From Daldinia sp. FL1419 (taxonomy: Eukaryota; Ascomycota; Sordariomycetes; Xylariales; Hypoxylaceae), in contig MU623383.1 in the NCBI GenBank assembly GCA_025201765.1, forward strand, positions 62,001 through 126,000: 64,000 nucleotides of DNA, written 5' to 3'. The notes beneath the pieces are model-generated. The model saw only the letters and a list, made by a program, of their open reading frames with translations, did not search any database and was not told where the DNA came from. The position numbers were made by a program, and so were the translations under genes. This document shows positions 47,911-58,785 of the stretch, piece by piece (the stretch's first letter is position 1; each line of letters begins with the position of its first letter).

Positions 47911-48599
47911 GCATATGAGAATTCCCATCTCATCTCCCCGCTATATCTCCTAGAATCCCACCCTACCCCACCCCATAATATGCAAATTCAGGGACGAGAA
48001 GAGAATTAAAAAATAACCTACATTAAAAAAGAAGAGATGATGTAAACCGGAAAGGTTGTGCGCCTTGTAGGCTTTTTAAAATTTCCTTCAGCGGTTTGCC
48101 AGACCGGTAGTCTCGAAAAGCTGGCTTGCGTATCTTATGGACCAAAGAAAAAAAAAGAAAAAAAAAAGAAACAAAAACGAAAAGAAAAGAAAAGAAGGCC
48201 TGTCGCATTGGATGAATAATATGAATCAGCAATCCCCGGTTTCTTTTATGTTGCACAAGAAAACGCCCCCGGATCTTTTAGCTTGGTACATGTCGAGGGA
48301 ATTCTCTACTTCTATCTATCTTACTCCTAGGTATATTTTTGTACCTGAGGTTCTGCTTCTGGAACCTGACTACCATTTTCCTTGCGCGGGAACTTTGTCC
48401 CTAAGTGCATACAGTCTAAGGGTACCTTACTTAGCTACCTAAGGTACCATACTACATTGTATGTACTTAGCCAGTCAGCTCACTGGGCTACGTATCTTGC
48501 GCCATGCCCGCGGTGTCACAGTGCCACGCACGGAATGACAAGGTACATACTCAACTGGCCGACTTGAAAGCAAACACCGTGCTATTCTTGCACAATTCA

Positions 48600-49199
48600 C
48601 TGAAGACTGAAGTCCAGTCACTCTACTTTACTTACTCTACCTTAACCTACTCTACTTTAGTTTTTAGTCTCGCTTTCTTTCCCTTTTTCTCGTGTTCCCA
48701 TACCCGCTGCTAACCCACTAGCCCACCAAGCCTGCCAGCCTACCTATCTTCTTACCCTATCTCCTACCTACCATCCTACTTACATCCTACCCACATGTAC
48801 ATACATGTGGTTACTTGACTTAGCCTACCTTTTCTCGATTTCTCGAGCTCTCGAGCTCTCGACCTCTTGGCTGGCATCCCCATCTATAATACCTACATAC
48901 ATCATACATTCCCATTTGATTCATTTGATCTACCCGCCTACATAATAGCCCATACATGATCGACTTCTGAATACTTTGCCCACATTCACTTGCCTTACAT
49001 ACTTGCCTACATACCCGACAAGCCATCCACACACATATACGGTCACATACACGTACAAAAAAAAAGTACTTACACATTTGCCAACATCCGCCAGTCTTCC
49101 CCGGCGCCAACCGTGCTTTTTGTGCTTTTTTTTTTTTTTGTTAGCACATCCAGTACGGAACAATCTTACCTGCTAACATTTTGTTGCCGATTTCTACAG
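48600..49199 (+). promoter_or_regulatory. Pyrimidine-rich probable leader of the Ndt80-type gene
   Basis: CT- and CTACC-rich plus-strand DNA with TTACATAC words precedes the first coding exon I can support. Such long pyrimidine-rich leaders are typical of fungal regulatory genes. It also holds ctcgagctctcgag repeats (48840-48865) and a T run at 49127-49139. The first coding exon with the true ATG may hide here; the branch-like gctaac near 49172 precedes the acceptor at 49198-49199. Confidence 0.4.
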
Positions 49200-51834
49200 G
49201 GCCTACTACTCGCAAACCCTTCAGCCCTCAATTTCCCGCCGGCAATGCCCAAAGCCCGGTAATGACTGCAGCTCACCTCCAATGGGCCTCCTCTATTAAT
49301 TAGACCTGTCACCTCTTATGCAAATTATTTTTACCATCACTTACCTCCTTTGTCACTGACCATTTTTACCTTTCTAGCAGGACTTTGAGTCTTCGCCGCC
49401 TTCGTGTCCTGGGCTGGAATATCTTGACATACCAGCTACAGGTGATATGAGGTCAGTTCCATATCTCTATCTCCCTTACCCGCTAAAGAAAAAAAAAAAA
49501 AGAGAGAGAGAGAGAGACAAATAAAAAGAAAAAGAAGAATATTTCCATATTTGCCGTTTCTATCATCTCAATGCTTTTATTTTATTTTTAAGCCCATTTC
49601 ATCTTTAATTGTCTTAGATCGCGTCATATCACTTTTTCCCTTTCTATCTTCGCACCTCATCTAAACAACAATACTCGGACACTTTTATGGAGGTGTGTCG
49701 GCTAGGCTACTCTGTGGTCCTACTAACACACCCCTCCCCCGAGATGACCTACATAACATACACTCTGTACCTAATTGCTACTGCCTGTAAATCCCTCTTG
49801 CCATAGGCGCGGAGACGAGCTGCATGGGTGGCTGTTGTAGCTACACAAAATGCCTGTGACTCTTCCGCTGTTCGCCGCTATGTGGCGTGGTGTATATCTC
49901 TCCCGATCCTATATCCGCTACCCCTGTGATACGCCAACGTTGGCGTTGGCAGTACCACCATCACACCTGAACACTTGGGCATTTGTCTCGCATGGCACTG
50001 CAATACAAGCATTTTCCCTAGCCTATCCAGAGCCTCGCACATCAACTTCTATTTGCTGGAACCCCTGCTAATACCTTCTCTAGATACAACCAAGATTCCA
50101 ATATTTCTTCCTTGACGATAGAAACCCCTCCTCAGCCGTCTTCTGTACTCAGCGGTTTTTCAGCACCTCTTTTAAACACCACTACCACGGGGTACTCCCC
50201 TGATACTGGATCTTTCTATTCTTCAGCCTCACAGATCTTCCCCGGGATCGACGTCAGGCCACCGCGCCTGAGCTCCAAGTAAGTCGCACATCCATCCCAG
50301 CCCCCTCGTAATGTTCAATAGTACACCCGTCCGTAACTCTTCTGGCTATTACCTTACTCACTATTGTAGCAGTAGCACTTCATCCACGGGCATGGCACAT
50401 GCCAACCGCTCCGCTCCGCTACCAAATCCAGCATACAACGTGAGAGATCTCTATTCTGGAGCGAGGCCATCTTTTGGAAGACCAACGGAGCATACGAGAT
50501 CACCCTCTTTTGCAGCGCCTTTGCGACGCCATCCTCTATCGCCAACCCCTAGTCCTAACATCAGTTTCACAAGCCCCGTGAGAATGGACACTAGTCAGTA
50601 TGGGAAGTCGGGGGGATCGCATATCCCTCCGCTCCTGGCAATGAGCACAAACGGGCAGTTAGTGTACAGTGAAACCGGTGCCCCCATCAAAATCGACATC
50701 CATGGGACTATTGACAAAGGATTCTTCATGTCAGAGGGAGATTGGACGTGCTACAGGAGGAACTACTTCTCCTGTATCTGTTCATATAGTTTATCACCGT
50801 ACTCACCCAACACGGCTATGCAGTATGTTCCTAGCGGATCATCCTCGTCATATCAAGTATTTGGATTCGCTATGTGCATTTCTGCAGTGGTTTCCGACAG
50901 CGATTCGCATACGATTGATTTGGTCCAACATACGCCAAAAAGAGATAAAGGGCCAGTACAGAAGCCCGAGAAAGTCAGGCTGACACCGAAACAGCCCCAG
51001 CAAACCCCTCACCCCCTTCTTTATCAAGACCATCACGCTATGGCTGGGGCTACGAGACCTATGTATGAAAGTAGCTTCGGACAGAGCACACAGGGATCTT
51101 ACCCTAGCGAGCATACTTTTGAAAGAATCCAGTTTAAGCAGGCAACGGCAAACAATGGTAAACGGAGAGCTGCTCAGCAGTATTACCATTTAGTCGTTGA
51201 ACTCTACGCAGATGTGGGGAACCAGGGGCAGGAACAATTCATGAAGATCGCGTCCCGAAAATCCGCGAAGATGATTGTACGAGGACGCTCCCCTGGTCAT
51301 TACCAGACGGAGAGGCGCGGGAGCGCTAGTAGCGGGCCCGGTGGGTCGGGCGGGATGGGCGGTTACTCCGGATCCCAAGTGCTAGGGCCAGATTATGGTG
51401 GCTCCGGTGGTCCTTCGCTTCTCTCGGGTTCATACCCTAGCGGTGGCGGATACGATCCGCGATCAGGGCATTATGGAGGGACTCGTCACCACGAATTACC
51501 AGCTGAACCGATCATTCCGACGGAAGACGCCAAGGCTATCGATACTACGAGGGAGTACCAGTACTACCCCGCGCCTATTTACGAAGGTGCCGATTCAGGA
51601 CGGGGTATTGAGATGTTTTCCCACCGGGGCGACCCGGAGAGTCTAATGACTTCGACTCCATCAACAAATGATTCGAGTTCTTCCAAAGTGAAGCACGAAT
51701 ATGAAGGCCCTCTTCCGAGTATTCTATATAATCCCGGAAATGCATTCTACCGGGGATGTAGTCGATTCGAAGGAAAACCGACTTCGACGGGTTATTACCC
51801 GACAATGCCAACGATGCTTCCACAATCTGGGTAA
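49200..51834 (+). CDS. vib-1: Ndt80/PhoG-type transcription factor, VIB-1/XprG-like (5' start uncertain)
   Basis: Coding exons seen: 49200-49258, 49378-49451, 50084-50278 and 50370-51834, consistent in phase. The first would need an unidentified upstream exon ending in phase 1; alternatively translation begins at the ATG at 49447, giving 554 residues. The DNA-binding domain lies at about 50685-51305: IDIHGTIDKGFFMSEGDWTCYRRNYFS, FAMCISAVV, IDLVQHTPKRDKGP, FERIQFKQATANNGKRRAAQQYYHLVVELYADV, IASRKSAKMIVRGRSPGHYQ. These are the hallmarks of the Ndt80/PhoG fold. The N-terminal STSSTGMAHANRSAPLPNPAYNVRDLY segment and the Gly/Ser-rich tail (TERRGSASSGPGGSGGMGGYSG) resemble VIB-1/XprG, which control extracellular proteases, carbon response and heterokaryon-incompatibility death, more than meiotic Ndt80. 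Other Ndt80 paralogues cannot be excluded. A 632-bp intron (49452-50083) splits the N-terminal region. The terminal PTMPTMLPQSG ends at TAA 51832-51834. Confidence 0.85.
49486..49518. repeat. Poly(A) followed by GA dinucleotide repeat in the long intron
   Basis: A run of A followed by seven to eight GA units lies in the 632-bp intron of the Ndt80-type gene. Confidence 0.85.
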
Positions 51835-53428
51835 TACAACAATGATTTAACGTAGCGAGCAGTGTTTGGCCACCTATTAACCGGTCTACACAGAATCTCG
51901 GCAGATACTAGATACCTGCGTTGAATTCTACTGCGTCTCATAAAAAGCATATCTGATTCCTGGATTCTGGGTTTCCCGTGTCTCCTACATAGAGGCGGGG
52001 CCGGCGGCGCACGAGGGATACGGTAGAGGGTACGAGTCTAAGAGAAGGCGTGTTTTTAAGGGGGATTCGGGCAAGTGTGGCGGAATTATACGAAGAATGA
52101 ACTACGGCCCTGGCAGTGTGGTCGGGATATACTACAAAACATGGACTTGTTCTGGTGGGATTACGGAAAGGATACCCCGGTGCGATGCTTTATGGTGTTT
52201 TCGAGACGGTTCGAGAAACGAAGGACAAGCGACTTTCATTCACCTAGTTATTAAAAATTTGACGAAGACTACGCAAAAAGAAAAAAGAAAAAAAATATAT
52301 TCATGGGTGGCGTTGGGAAAGACGGATTATATGGTTTGTCTGCGTTTACCTTCCTCACCTCAGTTAACTTGCTTTGGCTTGTTAGCTGAGTCCTCCTGGT
52401 GAGACTGATTTAATGCAATTCACCTTCTCCTATCTTGATATGGGGAAAGGGGATTGCTTGGGTGGAATGTGTGTGTGCGTGTGTTTGCAAGTCTCACGAG
52501 ATAAAAGACGATTAGGCTAGGCGGACCGGGGAACAGGATGCCAGCATGTGGCGTAAAGCGAAAATAGAAAGGCCCTCTCTGTCGCCGCTGGTAATGCTTA
52601 TGCGCTCGGGATTGCTTTCCTGTATCTTTTTGGTCGAAAGATAAAACATAGCATTCTTTCTATTTCTCTTCCTCTTTCCTTTCAATTACAGGAATGGATC
52701 CCTTTGTCTTGCAGGACAGCGGATCAGTGCATGTCTAGGTACCTACACATCAAAACAAGGACACCTTATCCACGCATAACCCCACGCTAATACTCGCCAG
52801 CCAATTAGAGAAGACCATAGACTAGACTCGAGAAAAAAGAACTTGTTCGGCTTAGGTAGGTAGGTGAATGCAAACTCAATCGCGAAAGGGGGGAGCGGGG
52901 CGATGAACTGCGCCAATGATTACCCCCTACATGCTACGTGACGGCGCAATGGCGAAGAGGCTCTTGGCGGAACAAAGTATACATAGTATGGGAAAGAGGG
53001 GAAGGTTCTAACCTAGGGACGGGAATTTGCTTTTTCTTGACGAGAGCCAGCAAGGACTAGCAAGGACTAATAGCTCCATTATTCATTCAAGCAAAAGTCA
53101 AGTTGGTAGGTTGGGAGGTCGTTCAAATTGGACTTACAAAGCCTCATATGCCCCACAACGGGAACTAGGTTGCACTAAAGGCACGACACCATGATAGGAG
53201 CATACTTAGGTACGGTACAGGATCCGTAGTAGGACCTAGCAAAAGACGTAGGGCCAAGGCAGCTTTCAGCCAGGGTTCAGGCGATGCAGTAGGCGGGTGC
53301 TAGGGGGGTGTAAGGCAGCTGGACAGGGGGTAATCCTCTCTATGGGGCTTATGGGGCCTACGGAGCTAGGCAACTAGGGTCCTGGTACATATCGGCATGC
53401 GATCAAACAGAGATCCTGGGTGTCAATG
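51835..53428. other. Intergenic region, no supported gene
   Basis: Downstream of the Ndt80-type gene. Short frames only. It contains a GTGTGTGCGTGTGT run (52468-52484) and an AGGTACCT at 52737-52744. The 3' untranslated region of the Ndt80-type gene must lie at its start. Confidence 0.55.
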
Positions 53429-53684
53429 CAAGTGGGTGACAAAAAAAATTTACATATTTTGAATTTCCTTAATTAACATATGCTTCAACTTCAAAGAAGT
53501 ATTTTACAGCACCTAATAAAATAATCTAATTTCAAAATGATATAATTAATATTAGAAAACCAAATATAATTTTATGAGTTTTCTAATATGATATGTCAAA
53601 TTTAGAGTCGAAATCAATGGTAGGTATAGATATAAGTGTCAGTAGAATCAGTAAGAGTTTGCAAATTAATTTGTCACCCATTTG
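53429..53684. mobile_element. MITE-like element with terminal inverted repeats and 5-bp flanking duplication
   Basis: The left end reads CAAGTGGGTGACAAA and the right end, read on the other strand, CAAATGGGTGACAAA: 14 of 15 bases agree. Both ends are flanked by CAATG (53424-53428 and 53685-53689), a candidate target-site duplication. The 256-bp interior is very AT-rich and non-coding, with a further inverted pair (ATATTAGAAAAC at 53549-53560, GTTTTCTAATAT at 53578-53589). Size, ends and lack of coding fit a non-autonomous DNA transposon. The superfamily is unclear; a 5-bp duplication is not diagnostic, and the boundaries could shift by a few bases. Confidence 0.7.
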
Positions 53685-56279
53685 CAATGTTATCTAGGTA
53701 AATAGTGGAACATGTAAGTAGACGATGGGCCACCCCACACTTAATGTTCCAAGGTTGCGAGTAAGTACCAGTCTAGGACATAATCTACACGCTAAATTTG
53801 GGGCTTGAGCTAGCAAAAACAAAACTCTGGGCTCCAGTAGCTTATCCTAACGATATTCAGGGTTACCTTTAGGCAGGTACTAAGTAAATCATTTTAGAAG
53901 GCGTGATTAACTGTACCTTAAATACGGTGGGTTACGGAACTCTACTTTGGATACTAGATCCATCTTAAAAACGGAACCACTTACCCTTCCAGGCAGGTAC
54001 CCAAAAAGGAAGTGGGTATTGGAAAATTCATACTAGCTATAGGATAATTATCGTATGTAGTTTCCTTAAAATCTAAGAGGTAGGGGTGTAGTATAGGTGC
54101 TAAGGCAGGTAGCTGCTGCCTATTATTTGTTATGTCTACTTCATTAAACAAGCTAAAATTCGGGACCGAAGAGAGTTTTTTTTCCTTCTCTTATCGTCCT
54201 TTATTCTTCAAAAAATCTACTCCATTCTCCCCTACCTCCGCGGTCCTTTCTACTGTTCCATTCTACTGTTGTACCTCCATACTGTCTTTAATATTATGTT
54301 GTCAGGTACGACGTGACGAGGTGGCGCGCCCGGTCTGCGTTTTTGCTTCTCTGATATCTACGGAACGCGCTGCGCGCATATATAGATGGCTTGGCACTTA
54401 TTCACTCACCCTCCTCTTCCCTTCATACAGTATGTAAATATCTAGGCTGAAGCAGGTTATATATTTCCCATGTCTATTCTATTGTCGCAACGAAATTCAT
54501 CACAACCGCATTTGTTCGGTCCATCCCCTTTCCACCGGCAAATTCGGGCATATCCGCTTAATGGACGGAATGGGCCGTACGAATGAATGGCAACGAAGAT
54601 ACCGGTCAGTTAGCTAACTCTCCGAGATTTTAGCCACTGCCGTTCACGACCCAACCAAAGTTCTCACAGTCTATATTTTGTCAGATTTGAAAGCAAGTTT
54701 CAGTATCGGCGAAGAGATTACCACCGAGAAAAGAAAAACACTCTAGAATAAGCAATACCTACCTCTTAGGTAGGCGCATAATTGCTTAGCATACGAGCAA
54801 TTTTATGTATGCAAGTGAGATGCGGGCCGAGGTTTTTTTTTTTTTAATACATGTGCGTACGCCTTCGTTCTTCTTCTCCCCCTCTCTCCCCCTCCCGCCT
54901 TCCTTTACCTTCTCAATACCTCTACAATACAAACAACTTGTACCTACAGATATGTACCTGCGCTAATTGGTACGCGGTCTAAATAAGCTTTTGTGGAGCT
55001 CTCACAGATCGTCGGAGAGAGTGGTCGGGGAGACCGGACGGCGAGTTTTTTTCGTTTTTTTTCCTTCTTTTGTGTATTCGATTAGGTTTGTACTCCCAGT
55101 CGAAAAGTCTAGTCCTGCTCAATTACCTTTCGAGTGAAAAGATCTCCCAATACCCTGTCACTCAGAGTCGCAATCGCTATTACTTTGAGCAGCAAAATTT
55201 TTCTAGATGGACCCGCCATCGCGGATCCGGAACCTACCAATGCATGAATGATGGGATAGCTACAGCACCCTTGGCGCACGTTGTCGACCACCTGTTGGCT
55301 GACACTGGTTGGGTTGGGGGCTGCGTATCCTTATTCTCCCTCGTACATTTTACAAACTCTTGGCAAACCCCGTTGAAGATGGTAGAAAAGAGGTCTAAAG
55401 TTAGGTAACCACCAATCGTTGTGTTTAAATTCTTCGTGTCATGTTATTAAAGCACTCCCTTCAACGTCCATTTCATGTTTAAGTCTTGAGATCTAGCCCA
55501 CCAGTCCCACCAGTCCTACCAGTGTAGAAAGGGTAGCCAGACCGGATTAGACCAACCGCGTCGTATTAAGCCCCGAGATTCCGTGGGAGGGGCGATTTCT
55601 TTCTCAAAATTTGATTTCGGACAGGATGCAAATGGATCATCCCGTAAACGCGTGGATGTGGCTGTTGTCCTGCATCCCCGGGCTTGGTATTGAATGTCCC
55701 AAATCCTCACCGGAAAGCTTACTATATTATATCTGACGCCGCTTAACATACCCAAATTCCCTCAAGCCTAGGTTTTACATTACCTACCTACATTACCTAC
55801 TTAGCTCAGGTAACCTTCTGCAGGTAAATGCCTACACGTACCTAGGTAAACAACTAAGCTAATAGCTTCTCATACCCCCCCCCTCTCCCTTTTTCTCTCT
55901 GCATGTCCCTTTTCATTTCCCGTTTGTCATTCTCAATTTCCTGTTTACTACCAATCGCCACAGACTCCAAAAAAGGCGGGGGATTTTTATCATTATTCTC
56001 CCTGCCGAGTTCCGGTAAGTACCGAGATCAAAGATCCTTCCCATAGTACCATCGAAATCCTCCTCCTTCTCGGTGCCGCGTCTCTTTTGGTAATAAGCCT
56101 ACCAGAGTACCAGCTTGGACTTGAATCGACGTTCCTATGGGATGTACGCGCCACCCTTCGAAACAGCAAACATGTCCGTTTAATTAAGTTCTCACCGCTC
56201 TAACCTACTAAACCGGTATTGTGACATCCCTTCAAAGCATTTCCTTGCCTCGTCCGCCAACGTGATTTTGGTTCGGGCA

Positions 56280-56346
56280 ATCATGCAATCATGCAATCAT
56301 AGGTTGGCATGGGATAGACATGGGATGGACATGGGATGGACATGGG
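56280..56346. repeat. Two adjacent short tandem repeats
   Basis: Three copies of CAATCATG are followed by about four copies of an 11-base unit of the form ATGGGATGGAC (first copy variant). Confidence 0.85.
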
Positions 56347-57301
56347 TGAGTCGGTCAGCTTTTATCTTGGGGGCTAAACTCTCCACGCGGACTGGTGGCT
56401 GCATGGATACAGTTGATTGGGTTGCGCTCATGGCGACGGCGAGCTCGGATCATCTTGCCATTCGCAAATAGCTTCTCTCTCAGCAAGCCACGCGATGTGA
56501 CCATAGTAGGTACATGCGGGATCTCATGCAATCCTCTAGCCTACATGACTCCGGTCTGGCTGTATGGTTCTTCGGTTGCCTGGCTCTCTAGTTCTGATGT
56601 CACTCTCCGAGCTACAATACGCGGCAACTGATAGAAGATAGGATCATGGCAAACAATCATGATCTTCCCGATGGCTCCCCCTCCAATTAACTGTCTGCAA
56701 TATGTACGTACATACATCCGGAAGATGTGTCTGACGTGCATTCACAGCTCTCTGTTACACTACTTCCGTTGTCTACTCAGCCCTACGCGGTACCTTGTGC
56801 TACTTTACATGGAGAGGATTCCCGCAACACGACGTCGCGGCTTGATCCCGCTTGAGCGTGGCTGAGTCAGATGAATGATTCTCGACAATAAACATGCTTG
56901 TCGACATTTTGTTTGATTGAGCAAACAAGATGCACGGAACTCTTGGAAGATGACAGGTCAGTTTGATTTCCCCCAGGCGTATAATTTCTTTAGCCCTGTA
57001 CAAAATTTGCACTGTGTTTGCATCTAAATCGAAAAAATTGACAACTCATTTTCACAACCGTGGGGAGGGGGCAAATGTACCAAGGTCCAAATGCAAATAA
57101 CTGTCGTACAAAAACTGTGCCGTACACTTACAGAACGCACATATAAGATTTGGGGACTACGCTATCTCTCCCGTTGCGTTCTTTTTTGTGCAACGTTTTG
57201 CGAGCAGCACGAGTACCACAAGTACCACAAAACCACTGCGCCGCGCTTCTTGCGACACGGGTGCGGCATATTTGTGGCACGTTTGCCTGTTCCCCGACGA
57301 C

Positions 57302-57347
57302 CTGTGTGCTACATGTGCTACATGCTACACGCTACACGCTACACAGC
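57302..57347. repeat. Short tandem repeat, GCTACAC/GCTACATG units
   Basis: GCTACATGTGCTACATGCTACACGCTACACGCTACAC-type units follow each other with small variations. A related ACCACAAGT doublet lies at about 57212-57232. Confidence 0.75.
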
Positions 57348-58767
57348 ACAAATACGGTACGTACGATTCATGTCAGGGGGTATCATTTGGGAGCCTGTAA
57401 CCAATAAAACGGCTTTTCTCTAGTGTGACAATCGATAGATCAGGTCCGCTAGGGAATCTATCCCCCCCTAAGCCCCTAAAATACATACTTAAGCCTATCA
57501 TCAAGCGAAATGCCGATCCATACGAGGCCTGACAATTCAACCAGCCATGTGCACGATTCCCCGACTGTCGATTTTTTTTTCGTTAGTTTTCATATTCCCA
57601 ATTTAATTTATTACTTTGGAGGACCCGCCATAACTGCCGTCAGCAAGCAAAAAGGCTCACCACTTATCTAAGAGTCTAGGTTAGAAGACAATGTAATGTT
57701 GTGTTTGTTATCTACACCGCCGCCAATGGCTAACTGTTCGAATATTGGCCAAGTAATCCTATTTTTATTATTATTATTATTATTATTTTTAAAAAAGCCA
57801 ATCACAGTTATTCTCCACGGTTGCAATATTTAACAGATTACGTTGTACAAGGATTCCTTCAACCAAGGGGGTAACCAACATAAACGCCCGTGTAACTCTG
57901 GACTCTTCTTCAACTGCTGTTGGTTTCTATTAACTTAGGGGACAAAGAGCTAAGGTCAAGTAAAGTAGGCGCGTGGTATCACAAAAACAGGGTTTCGAAG
58001 TTTTCCAAGGGGAATATTTCGTGGCTTGCAGGATGACCCGGCAGCAGATCACTGACGATTCGCCGCCGTAATACAAGCTTACGCATGACGAAAACGTGTG
58101 CCATCCGGAATTCCTAGAGCCTTATTTGACTCTTGGTTCATGTCCCAACTTTTTTTTAATTGTTTTTTTTTTATTTAATCTGCACTGTATTGTTGGCTTT
58201 TCCATAATCTAACTCCGGAATCCGCGACACTAATTCGTAGGTGGTACGCTAAACCGTTCATGACATAATAACATGATCAGAGTAGGCACCAACATCTGTT
58301 CAACCCTGATTCCAAGAGCCTTTTGCAACTCATCGCCAACTTGCATATAAATGTAAAAGCTCATACATCTATTTGGCATAAAACGAGTCGTCGAGGGGTT
58401 AGATAAATACGTAGGTATAAAGGCGCAGAATTAATAAATTTGGTTCATACTAGGTTACATCAATGATCAATATGATAATTCACATGTCAAGATGTGTTCT
58501 AGACCCCGAATATCTACCCCTGAGTGGAGCAATCTACCTGTGTTGTATCGATCTAGTGTACCACCCCCTTTAATTCTCCAGGTGTCACGGGCTTTGCTAT
58601 AAGCCCTAAGTGTTTATTTTGGACTCCGGGGTGGTGTGACGGCCATCGATAAGTATATATACATACAAATTACCTAGGGGTAGGAATTTCGATACGGGGA
58701 CGGTTGTTGATACTGTGTGTCGAGGGCGTGTTGGGACGGGGTTGCGAATGCGGTGGACCCGGGTTGG

Positions 58768-58785
58768 TTTTTTTTTTTTTTTTTT
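58768..58785. repeat. Poly(T) tract, 18 T
   Basis: Homopolymer in the gene-poor region. Confidence 0.9.

Larger units (their letters stand above)
37819..48599. other. AT-rich gene-poor region, second part
   Basis: Continuation of the gene desert. Only short frames occur; a small Lys/Arg-rich frame of 61 codons at 46764-46949 has a good ATG context but no other support. Low-complexity stretches include TA repeats near 42308-42320, a 62-bp imperfect palindrome at 46216-46277, a poly(A) at 47736-47751 and a CA-rich block at 47750-47910. AGGTACCT occurs at 43019-43026. Confidence 0.5.

Noticed and set aside
49850..50071. 74-codon frame upstream of the Ndt80-type coding exons
   Set aside because: It falls inside the intron 49452-50083 required by the phase-consistent exons on both sides; kept only as a remark in the findings.
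55070..55408. 112-codon frame in the gene-poor region
   Set aside because: No domain or splice partner; surrounded by low-complexity pyrimidine tracts.
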